Part shown: piece by piece, positions 36,289 through 43,124 of the stretch
How positions within the stretch are numbered: the first letter of the stretch is position 1
How the letters are laid out: every line of letters begins with the position of its first letter
From: an uncultured Lachnospiraceae bacterium
Lineage (GTDB): Bacteria; Bacillota; Clostridia; Lachnospirales; Lachnospiraceae
Assembly (NCBI GenBank): GCA_947591245.1
Contig: CANQCY010000001.1
Span: 143,733 to 207,732 of the forward strand
DNA: 64,000 bases
Reading direction: 5' to 3'
Notes under the pieces: generated by a model
The model's database searches: none
Seen by the model: only the letters and a program-made list of their open reading frames with translations
What the model was told of the DNA's origin: nothing
Program-made: the position numbers and the translations under genes

Positions 36289-37209
36289 ATGAGACTAATT
36301 ACTAGATCGGATTTTGATGGACTGGCATGTGCAGCGTTATTGAAAGAAGCTGGCATTATCGACAGCTGGAAATTTGCGCATCCGAAGGATTTGCAGGACG
36401 GGCTGGTAGAGGTCACGGAGAATGACTGTCTGGCTAACGTGCCTTTTGTAGAGGGGTGCGGGTTGTGGTTCGACCATCATTCCAGCGAGCATGAAAGAGT
36501 GCAGCTGGAAGGCAGGTATAAAGGAGAGAGCCGCATTACGCCTTCCTGCGCCCGTATAATATATGAGTATTATGGAGGAAAAGAAAAATTCCCGCAGTTT
36601 GACGACTTAATGGAAGCGGTGGATAAGGTGGATTCCGCAAATCTTACGCTGGATGAGATACAGAACCCGACGGGATGGGTGCTGGTTGGATTTATTATGG
36701 ATCCGCGCACCGGCCTTGGGAGATGGAGGAACTTCCGCATACCGAATTATCAGCTGATGGAGGAATTGATCGACGCCTGCCGCACGATGACGACAGAAGA
36801 GATTCTGGCGCTTCCCGATGTCAAAGAGCGCATCGATGTATATTTTGAGCAGGCAGAAAAATTTACGGAAATGGTACGGAAATATACGAGGGTGGAAAAA
36901 GACGTCATAATTTCGGATTTACGCGGCGTCGATCCGATTTATTCGGGCAACCGTTTTATGATTTACAGTATGTATCCGGAGCAGAATATATCGGTTTGGA
37001 TTGTCAATGGAAAAGGCGGAAAGGGCTGTTCCGCAGCGGTTGGCTACAGCGTGCTCAATAGGACGTCGAACGTAAACGTCGGCCAGCTCATGTTGAAATA
37101 CGGCGGCGGCGGCCACAAGGCGGTTGGCACGTGCCAGTTTGACGATGAGCATATGGATGAAATGCTGCCGAAGCTGATCGATGAGATTGTAAATTATAAA
37201 GAGCAGTGA
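36289..37209 (+). CDS. DHH-family phosphoesterase
   Basis: DHH enzymes hydrolyse phosphoester bonds in small nucleotides, polyphosphate or oligoribonucleotides. Metal motifs: D8-F-D10-G near the N-terminus and D62-H63-H64 (WFDHHSSEHE). The C-terminal DHHA1-type motif is GGGGHKAVGTCQF. It resembles the exopolyphosphatase-like group; the substrate cannot be fixed from sequence. A second DHH protein (NrnA type) is encoded at 46165-47112. It has its own promoter and a terminator after it, so it is probably monocistronic. Confidence 0.88.
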   Translation: MRLITRSDFDGLACAALLKEAGIIDSWKFAHPKDLQDGLVEVTENDCLANVPFVEGCGLWFDHHSSEHERVQLEGRYKGESRITPSCARIIYEYYGGKEKFPQFDDLMEAVDKVDSANLTLDEIQNPTGWVLVGFIMDPRTGLGRWRNFRIPNYQLMEELIDACRTMTTEEILALPDVKERIDVYFEQAEKFTEMVRKYTRVEKDVIISDLRGVDPIYSGNRFMIYSMYPEQNISVWIVNGKGGKGCSAAVGYSVLNRTSNVNVGQLMLKYGGGGHKAVGTCQFDDEHMDEMLPKLIDEIVNYKEQ

Positions 37210-37235
37210 ACATATTGGCGTGGAAATCTAAAAAG

Positions 37236-37273
37236 ATGCTGGTGTCAGGCAAGCTTTTGACACCGGCATTTTT
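37236..37273 (+). terminator. Rho-independent terminator between the DHH gene and miaB
   Basis: ATGCTGGTGTCA (37236-37247) pairs with TGACACCGGCAT (37258-37269), 12 base pairs with one G-U and a 10-base loop, then TTTT. It ends only 28 bases before the miaB start, which leaves no room for a normal promoter after it. Confidence 0.8.
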
Positions 37274-37300
37274 AAAATTTATGAAAAGGTGTGACAAAAA

Positions 37301-38746
37301 ATGTTTGATTTTGGACTGATCGACCGCACGGACATAAGCGGGGAGGCTCCGGCAGAGGAACCGGCAAGACAGTATTATTTCATGAAAAAGTGCAGGCTGT
37401 GGGCGCAGGAGGAAGAAAAAAAGCTCGGAAGGAAGCTTACGTTGTCGATGCAGACGATGGGATGTCAGATGAACGCCAGGGATTCGGAGAAACTGGAGGC
37501 GATCTTGGCATTCATCGGTTATGAGGCGGTGGATGAGGCAGCGGCGGATTTCATCTTATATAATACGTGTACGGTTCGGGAAAATGCGAATTTGAAAGTG
37601 TATGGGCGGCTGGGGTATATGAAAAACCAAAAGAAGAAAAATCCGCGGATGAAGATTGCGATGTGCGGCTGTATGATGCAGGAGCTTTCGGTCGTGGAAA
37701 AGATAAAGAAAAGCTATCCGTTTGTGGATATGATCTTCGGAACCCATAACGTGTACAAGCTGGCAGAAATTTTTTATACGCATCTGCAGTCGGAACGCAT
37801 GGTGCTGGATGTGTGGAAGGAAGCGGAAGGCATCGTGGAGGATCTGCCGAGCGTGCGCAAATTTCCGTTTAAGGCGGGGGTCAATATCATGTATGGGTGC
37901 AATAATTTCTGCAGCTATTGTATCGTGCCCTATGTGCGGGGCAGGGAACGGAGCAGGCAGCCGGAGGAAATCCTTCGGGAAGTCCGGGAACTGGCGGCGG
38001 ACGGCGTAGTGGAGGTGATGCTCCTCGGTCAGAATGTAAATTCGTACGGGAACACGCTGGAAGCTGACGTGAACTTCGCGCAGCTGTTACGTGAAGTTGA
38101 GAAAACAGACGGCTTGGAACGCATCCGTTTTATGACATCCCACCCGAAGGATCTGTCGGAAGAGCTGATCGATGTTATGGCCGGGAGCACGAAAATCTGT
38201 TCGCACCTGCACCTTCCGATCCAGTCGGGAAGCACGAGAATATTGAGGGAAATGAACCGCCGCTACACGAAAGAAGATTATTTGAATCTCGTGGCGCGGA
38301 TTCGCGAACGCATGCCGGACATTTCGCTGACGACGGATCTCATCGTGGGATTTCCGGGAGAAACAGAGGAGGATTTTCTGGAGACGCTGGATGTGGTTCG
38401 CCGGGTGAGGTATGACAGCGTATATTCCTTTATATATTCGAGGCGGACGGGGACGCCCGCGGCCGCGATGGAGGGCCAGGTGCCGGAGGAAGTTGCGAAA
38501 GGGCGCTTCCAGAGGCTTTTGGAGGCAATCCGGAATATTTCCAAAGAAATTACAGAGGAACAGGTGGGGCGGGAGGCGGAGGCTTTGATGGAGGAAATCA
38601 ATGGCCACGATCCGTCGCTGGTCACCGGGCGGCTATCCTCGAATGCAGTCGTACACTGCAAGGGAACGCCCGCATGCATCGGAAAGATTTGCCGGGTCAG
38701 GCTGACGGAAAGCAGGGGGTTTTATTTTATGGGGGAAATCGTATGA
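37301..38746 (+). CDS. miaB: tRNA-2-methylthio-N6-dimethylallyladenosine synthase MiaB
   Basis: MiaB is a radical-SAM methylthiotransferase modifying A37 of tRNAs that read UNN codons. The N-terminal UPF0004 domain carries three cluster cysteines (TMGCQMN, YNTCTVRENA, MCGCMMQE). The radical-SAM motif is CNNFCSYC within YGCNNFCSYCIVPYVRGRE. A C-terminal TRAM domain ends the 481-residue protein. The N-terminal 45-residue extension (GEAPAEEPARQYYFMKKC) is common in Clostridia. The start follows AAAAGGTG. Confidence 0.97.
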   Translation: MFDFGLIDRTDISGEAPAEEPARQYYFMKKCRLWAQEEEKKLGRKLTLSMQTMGCQMNARDSEKLEAILAFIGYEAVDEAAADFILYNTCTVRENANLKVYGRLGYMKNQKKKNPRMKIAMCGCMMQELSVVEKIKKSYPFVDMIFGTHNVYKLAEIFYTHLQSERMVLDVWKEAEGIVEDLPSVRKFPFKAGVNIMYGCNNFCSYCIVPYVRGRERSRQPEEILREVRELAADGVVEVMLLGQNVNSYGNTLEADVNFAQLLREVEKTDGLERIRFMTSHPKDLSEELIDVMAGSTKICSHLHLPIQSGSTRILREMNRRYTKEDYLNLVARIRERMPDISLTTDLIVGFPGETEEDFLETLDVVRRVRYDSVYSFIYSRRTGTPAAAMEGQVPEEVAKGRFQRLLEAIRNISKEITEEQVGREAEALMEEINGHDPSLVTGRLSSNAVVHCKGTPACIGKICRVRLTESRGFYFMGEIV

Positions 38747-38761
38747 ATGATAAATTTTCTC

Positions 38762-38790
38762 TTGACAAAGCCGGTTAAATGATATATTAT
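38762..38790 (+). promoter_or_regulatory. Promoter of the tRNA-Glu gene
   Basis: TTGACA (38762-38767), 17-base spacer, TATTAT (38785-38790). The tRNA begins 18 bases after the -10, as expected for a short 5' leader trimmed by RNase P. Confidence 0.8.
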
Positions 38791-38808
38791 AGTTGTTGTG
38801 ATGTTTAA

Positions 38809-38880
38809 GGTCCGTTGGTCAAGCGGCTAAGACGCTGCCCTCTCACGGCAGAAACAGGGGTTCGATTCCCCTACGGACTA
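38809..38880 (+). tRNA. tRNA-Glu (anticodon CTC)
   Basis: The 72-base cloverleaf is complete. The acceptor stem GGTCCGT pairs with ACGGACT (the first pair is G-U) with discriminator A. The D arm is GGTCAAGCGGCTAAGAC; the anticodon stem CTGCC/GGCAG encloses loop CTCTCAC with anticodon CTC at 38842-38844, reading GAG. The T arm is AGGGGTTCGATTCCCCT. CCA is not encoded. It is single, with its own promoter and terminator. Confidence 0.95.
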
Positions 38881-38891
38881 TTTTGAGGCTG

Positions 38892-38922
38892 AATCCCCCG
38901 CAGAAACGCTGTGGGGGATTTT
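38892..38922 (+). terminator. Terminator of tRNA-Glu
   Basis: AATCCCCCGCAG pairs with CTGTGGGGGATT around the short loop AAACG, and TTT follows. The stem is strong though the T-run is short. It lies 11 bases after the tRNA. Confidence 0.75.
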
Positions 38923-38998
38923 GCAGTCATGAGATTGTTTATGCAGGCAGCGGCAGCGCTGCGGCGGTAAGCCGCACGACAGGAAGTGAGAAACTTTG

Positions 38999-40744
38999 AT
39001 GGAAGAGAAAAAATATTTTAAATGGGGTGAATTTTTAAGTTATTATAAACCGTTCAAGGGCATTTTTGCGGCAGATATGTTTTTTGCCTTTCTCGGGGCG
39101 GCGACGACGCTTGTCATCCCGCTGATCGTACGGTATATCACGGGGGAAGTTGTTTTTATGCCGCAGGACCGGATTATGCGCACGATTGCAGCGCTGGGGG
39201 CGGCAATGACTGTTCTCGTGCTGATTCAGTGTTTCAGCAACTACTTTATCGGCAATTACGGGCATGTCATGGGCGCAAAGATCGAGTTCAATATGCGCAA
39301 GGAGATTTTCGAGCATTATCAGAAATTATCGTTTTCGTTTTATGATAATCAGAAAGTCGGGCAGCTGATGTCAAGAATTACGAGCGACCTGTTTGATATT
39401 ACGGAGCTTTTGCATCATGGCCCGGAAGATGTGGTGATCTCTTTCATTAAATTTGCGGGGACGCTCGGGATTCTTTTCTGGGTAAACGTAAAGCTTGCGG
39501 TTGCTGCGTTCGTACTGATTCCGATTATGTTTGTTTATGCCTATATCTTAAATAAGAAAATGAAGCGCGCATTTAAGCAAAACAGGGTGAAAATCGCCGA
39601 GATCAATGCCAATATAGAGGATAACCTGTCGGGAATACGGGTGGTGAAATCTTTCGCCAATGAAGCGGTGGAAGAAGAAAAATTTATGGTAGGGAACCGG
39701 GGATTTTTGGACAGCAAGAAAAACAGTTACTTTTATATGGGGCAGTACCATGCCGGATTGACGGCGTTTATTACGATGATTACCGTTTTCGTCGTGGTTG
39801 CGGGAGCGGCGCTTCTGGCAGACGGAAAGCTGGCTGCGCCGGATCTGATCACATTTTTGCTCTATATCAACAACTTTACGGAGCCGGTGCAGAAACTGAT
39901 CAATTTTACAGAGCAGTTTCAGAATGGGATATCCGGTTATGAGCGCTTCCGTGAAATACTTGCGATCGAGCCGGAGATCCGGGAGCCGGAGCATCCGGTC
40001 TGCGTCAGCCGCATGAATGGAAATATCCGTTTTGATGATGTGGGATTTCGATATGAAGAAGATCAGGAAAAGGTGCTAAGCCACGTGAGCCTCGATGTGG
40101 AAGAGGGGGAATATGTGGCGCTCGTGGGCTCTTCCGGAGCAGGAAAGACGACGCTGTGCAGTCTGATACCGAGATTTTACGAGGTGACATTCGGGGCGAT
40201 TTATGTGGATGATGTAGACGTCCGGGATTATTCCCTGAAAACGCTGCGCCAGAATATCGGCGTCGTGCAGCAGGATGTATATTTGTTTGCCGGTACCGTC
40301 ATTGATAATATCCGTTACGGAAAACCGGATGCGACGAGGGACGAAATTATTGAAGCTGCGAAAAATGCAAATGCCCATGAATTTATTATGAATCTGCCGG
40401 ACGGGTATGAGACGAATATCGGGCAGCGGGGAGTGAAGCTGTCCGGGGGGCAGAAACAGAGGCTTTCTATCGCCCGCGTGTTTTTGAAAAATCCGCCGAT
40501 ACTCATTTTCGATGAGGCGACGTCTGCGCTTGATAATGAAAGCGAAAGGGTGGTTCAGGAATCGCTTGAGAGGCTGGCAAAAAACAGGACGACATTTGTC
40601 ATCGCGCACCGGCTGTCTACGATCCGGAATGCGCAGAGGATTCTTGTGCTGACGGAGGAGGGGATCGAAGAGCAGGGAACGCATGAGGAACTGATGCAGA
40701 AAAAGGGCGTGTATTATGGGCTGTATACGCTGTCAGGGGGATAA
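38999..40744 (+). CDS. ABC transporter, fused membrane and ATPase half-transporter
   Basis: This is an exporter-type half-transporter that should work as a homodimer. Residues about 20-305 form the six-helix membrane domain. The ATPase part has Walker A GSSGAGKTT at about 377-385, signature LSGGQKQRLS near 481, and Walker B ILIFDEATSALD. It resembles the MsbA/LmrA group that moves lipids or drugs; the substrate is not evident. ATG 38999 follows AGGAAGTGAG; TTG 38996 directly before it is also possible. It has no partner gene beside it. Confidence 0.9.
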   Translation: MEEKKYFKWGEFLSYYKPFKGIFAADMFFAFLGAATTLVIPLIVRYITGEVVFMPQDRIMRTIAALGAAMTVLVLIQCFSNYFIGNYGHVMGAKIEFNMRKEIFEHYQKLSFSFYDNQKVGQLMSRITSDLFDITELLHHGPEDVVISFIKFAGTLGILFWVNVKLAVAAFVLIPIMFVYAYILNKKMKRAFKQNRVKIAEINANIEDNLSGIRVVKSFANEAVEEEKFMVGNRGFLDSKKNSYFYMGQYHAGLTAFITMITVFVVVAGAALLADGKLAAPDLITFLLYINNFTEPVQKLINFTEQFQNGISGYERFREILAIEPEIREPEHPVCVSRMNGNIRFDDVGFRYEEDQEKVLSHVSLDVEEGEYVALVGSSGAGKTTLCSLIPRFYEVTFGAIYVDDVDVRDYSLKTLRQNIGVVQQDVYLFAGTVIDNIRYGKPDATRDEIIEAAKNANAHEFIMNLPDGYETNIGQRGVKLSGGQKQRLSIARVFLKNPPILIFDEATSALDNESERVVQESLERLAKNRTTFVIAHRLSTIRNAQRILVLTEEGIEEQGTHEELMQKKGVYYGLYTLSGG

Positions 40745-40770
40745 ATTCAGGAAAATTTTGAAAAATCCGC

Positions 40771-40799
40771 TTGCATTTTCCTGAATTGTGTGTTACACT
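40771..40799 (+). promoter_or_regulatory. Promoter of the rimP-nusA-infB operon
   Basis: TTGCAT (40771-40776), 17-base spacer ending TGT, and TACACT (40794-40799), an extended -10 form. A perfect 11-bp inverted repeat, ATTCAGGAAAA at 40745-40755 and TTTTCCTGAAT at 40776-40786, spans the -35 region. The repeat may end the ABC gene transcript or serve as a binding site. Confidence 0.6.
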
Positions 40800-40819
40800 G
40801 AGAATGTTATTGAGGATTG

Positions 40820-40849
40820 ATGAGTGGACGAAAGTCCACTCATTGTTTT
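40820..40849 (+). terminator. Leader hairpin (attenuator-like) of the rimP-nusA operon
   Basis: ATGAGTGGAC (40820-40829), loop GAAA, GTCCACTCAT (40834-40843): ten perfect base pairs closed by a GNRA tetraloop, then TGTTTTT. It lies about 15-20 bases after the predicted start of transcription and 26 bases before the rimP start codon. It looks like an intrinsic terminator inside the leader, so part of the transcription may stop here. In Bacillus a NusA-dependent terminator in this leader is known to autoregulate the operon, as I recall. Confidence 0.65.
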
Positions 40850-40875
40850 TAGGTTATAGGAAAGAAGGTTGCTTT

Positions 40876-41367
40876 TTGAGTAAACATCAGAACTATGAAC
40901 AGCGCACGGAACAGCTTATTCTGCCCATTTTGGAGGAACATCATTTTGAGCTTGCGGATATTGAATTTGTGAAGGAGGCGGGCAGCTGGCGCCTGCGGGC
41001 ATACATTGACAAAGAGGGCGGCATCACGATCGATGACCTTACGTTAGTCAATCATGCGCTGAGCGATTTGTTGGACAGGGAGGATTTTATTGATGAATCC
41101 TATATTCTTGAGGTGAGCTCGCCGGGACTTTTGAGACCCTTTAAAAAGCCGAAGGATTACATAAGAAATGTCGGTCAGGATGTAGAAGTAAAACTGTTTG
41201 CGCCCATCACGTGGGAACAGGACGGGGAAAAATATACGGACAAGGAATTTATCGGCATTTTGGAAAAGTATGAAGATGGGAAGGTTTGGATTGGTTTTGG
41301 AGGGGACGACGCTCTTGAATTGGAGACAAAAAATATAGCACTGATTCGTAAGTCGGTTGACTTTTAA
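40876..41367 (+). CDS. rimP: Ribosome maturation factor RimP
   Basis: RimP helps assemble the 30S subunit. The N-terminal domain reads LILPILEEHHFELADIEFVKEAGSWRLRAYIDK, followed by SHALxDLLDREDFIDESYILEVSSPGLLRPFK-type motifs. Start is taken at TTG 40876, seven bases after GAAGG, giving 163 residues; the open frame further upstream crosses the leader hairpin and is not likely to be translated. It leads the operon with nusA. Confidence 0.93.
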   Translation: MSKHQNYEQRTEQLILPILEEHHFELADIEFVKEAGSWRLRAYIDKEGGITIDDLTLVNHALSDLLDREDFIDESYILEVSSPGLLRPFKKPKDYIRNVGQDVEVKLFAPITWEQDGEKYTDKEFIGILEKYEDGKVWIGFGGDDALELETKNIALIRKSVDF

Positions 41368-41383
41368 ATATGGAGGTAAAAAA

Positions 41384-42454
41384 ATGAAGGCGAAAAACAG
41401 CAAAGAGACAAAAGGTAATCCGGAATTAATCGAGGCATTAAATGCGATTGAAAAAGAAAAAGATATCAGCAAGGATATTCTTATAGAGGCGATCGAGAAT
41501 TCCCTTTTGGCGGCGTGTAAGGATCAGTTTGGAAAATCTGACAATATACGGGTATTTTTGGACGACGTCACGGGCGAATTCCATGTATATCAGGACAAAG
41601 AAGTGGTCGAAGAAGTGGAGGATGAAAACCTCCAGATGTCATTGACGGAAGCGGAAGCCAGATATGGAGTGAAAGAGCTGGGCGAAGTCGTCAGCATCGA
41701 GGTGACGCCGAAGAATTTCGGACGCATATCGGCTCAGAAAGCAAAGCAGGTCGTTGTGCAGAAAATCCGCGAAGAAGAAAGAAAGGTTCTTTTTGACCAG
41801 TATTATACAAAAGAAAGAGACATTATCACCGGTACCGTGCAGCGGTATAACGGCGGAAGCTATACGGTCAATCTGGGTAAGGTCGATACGATACTGACGG
41901 AGGCAGAGCAGGTCAGGACGGAACGGTTCCAGTCCCATGAAAAGATAAAGCTTTATGTGACGGAAGTCAGGGATACGACGAGGGGGCCGAGAATTACGGT
42001 AAGCCGTACGCATCCGGAGTTTGTAAAACGCCTGTTTGAGGCAGAAGTGGCGGAGATTCAAAGCGGAGTGGTAGAGATTAAGAGCGTTTCAAGGGAACCG
42101 GGTTCGCGTTCCAAAATTGCGGTATACAGTTCAAATCCGGATGTGGATCCGGTGGGCGCCTGCGTCGGCGTCAATGGAATCCGCGTCAATACGGTAGTAG
42201 ATGAACTGCGGGGAGAAAAAATAGATATTGTCGAATGGAATGAAGATCCTACCATATTTATTGAACATGCGCTCAGCCCGTCCAGAGTATTGTCTGTCAC
42301 CGTAAATCCCGAAGAGAGAACGGCAGCGGTCATCGTACCGGATTACCAGCTGTCGCTTGCTATCGGAAGGGAAGGGCAGAATGCAAGACTGGCGGCGCGC
42401 CTTACCGGCTACAAGATCGATATAAAGAGCGAGACGCAGAGCCTCGAAGGATAA
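41384..42454 (+). CDS. nusA: Transcription termination/antitermination factor NusA
   Basis: NusA binds RNA polymerase and tunes pausing, termination and antitermination. Domains: N-terminal polymerase-binding (1 to about 125), S1 (about 130-200, DIITGTVQRYNGGSYTVNLGKVD), KH1 and KH2 (GACVGVNGIRVNTVVDELRGEKIDIVEW; IGREGQNARLAARLTGYKIDIK). Length of 356 residues is the short form without the C-terminal acidic repeats, as in most Firmicutes. ATG 41384 follows GGAGG; TTG 41357 is rejected. Confidence 0.97.
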   Translation: MKAKNSKETKGNPELIEALNAIEKEKDISKDILIEAIENSLLAACKDQFGKSDNIRVFLDDVTGEFHVYQDKEVVEEVEDENLQMSLTEAEARYGVKELGEVVSIEVTPKNFGRISAQKAKQVVVQKIREEERKVLFDQYYTKERDIITGTVQRYNGGSYTVNLGKVDTILTEAEQVRTERFQSHEKIKLYVTEVRDTTRGPRITVSRTHPEFVKRLFEAEVAEIQSGVVEIKSVSREPGSRSKIAVYSSNPDVDPVGACVGVNGIRVNTVVDELRGEKIDIVEWNEDPTIFIEHALSPSRVLSVTVNPEERTAAVIVPDYQLSLAIGREGQNARLAARLTGYKIDIKSETQSLEG

Positions 42455-42504
42455 AAAGGCGGCGGGCCCATTGCGTGCGCAAGAATATAAATGAGGATAA
42501 GCGG

Positions 42505-42786
42505 GTGATATATTTGAGCGGTAAAAAAATTCCGATGCGGCAGTGCGTGGGATGCAGGGAGAGCAGAGAGAAAAAAGATCTGATCCGCATTGTGAAATCC
42601 GGGGAGGGAGACGGCATTGCGATTTGCGTGGACCGTACCGGCAGAGCGAATGGAAGGGGAGCTTATTTGTGCGACAATTTAGAGTGTCTCCGGAGAGCAA
42701 AGAAAAATCATGCGCTTAACCGGGCGTTTAAAATAAATGTGGCAGATGAAATATATGATGATCTGGAAAGGCAGTTGGGTAAATGA
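42505..42786 (+). CDS. ylxR: YlxR-family RNA-binding protein
   Basis: This is a small protein always found between nusA and infB. The signature is IPMRQCVGCRESREKKDLIRIV, followed by GRANGRGAYLCDNLECLRRAKKNHALNRAF, with paired cysteines. GTG 42505 has GAGG eight bases upstream and is preferred; TTG 42514 is a reasonable alternative, and the frame is open further back to 42475. It overlaps the next gene by four bases. Its exact role is uncertain. Confidence 0.88.
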   Translation: MIYLSGKKIPMRQCVGCRESREKKDLIRIVKSGEGDGIAICVDRTGRANGRGAYLCDNLECLRRAKKNHALNRAFKINVADEIYDDLERQLGK

Positions 42787-43124
42787 TTCAAAAAAGCAAA
42801 GTGTTTGGAATGCTGGGTATGGCGATGAAATCGGGAAATGTCGTCAGCGGCGAGTACATGACGGAGAAGGCGGTGCGTTCAGGAACGGCGAAACTTGTTA
42901 TTGTCGCAGAGGATGCATCTGCGAATACAAAAAAAAAGTTTATGAATTCATGTTTTTATTATAAGGTTCCCCTCTCCGTGTTTGGCCAAAAGGAACAAAT
43001 AGGAAACGCGATCGGAAAAGAGTTTCGAGCCTCTCTTGCTGTTTTGGATCAGGGATTTGCATCATCAATAAGTAAAAATTTAGATTTGGAGGAAATGCAG
43101 TATGGCAAAAATGAAGATATTTGA
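42783..43124 (+). CDS. ylxQ: L7Ae-family ribosomal protein YlxQ
   Basis: This L7Ae/L30e/S12e-fold RNA-binding protein of 113 residues has the family pattern [41 protein letters not shown] and [21 protein letters not shown]. Proteins of this kind bind kink-turn RNA. It starts in an ATGA overlap with ylxR, and its last 23 bases overlap the infB start, so translation of all three is coupled. Confidence 0.92.
   Translation: MIQKSKVFGMLGMAMKSGNVVSGEYMTEKAVRSGTAKLVIVAEDASANTKKKFMNSCFYYKVPLSVFGQKEQIGNAIGKEFRASLAVLDQGFASSISKNLDLEEMQYGKNEDI

Noticed and set aside
38953..38976. GC-rich small stems (GCAGCGCTGC; TGCGGC-GGTAA-GCCGCA) before the ABC transporter gene
   Set aside because: Short stems with no T-run, no repeat elsewhere noticed, and a location that could be explained by chance in a GC-rich spacer.
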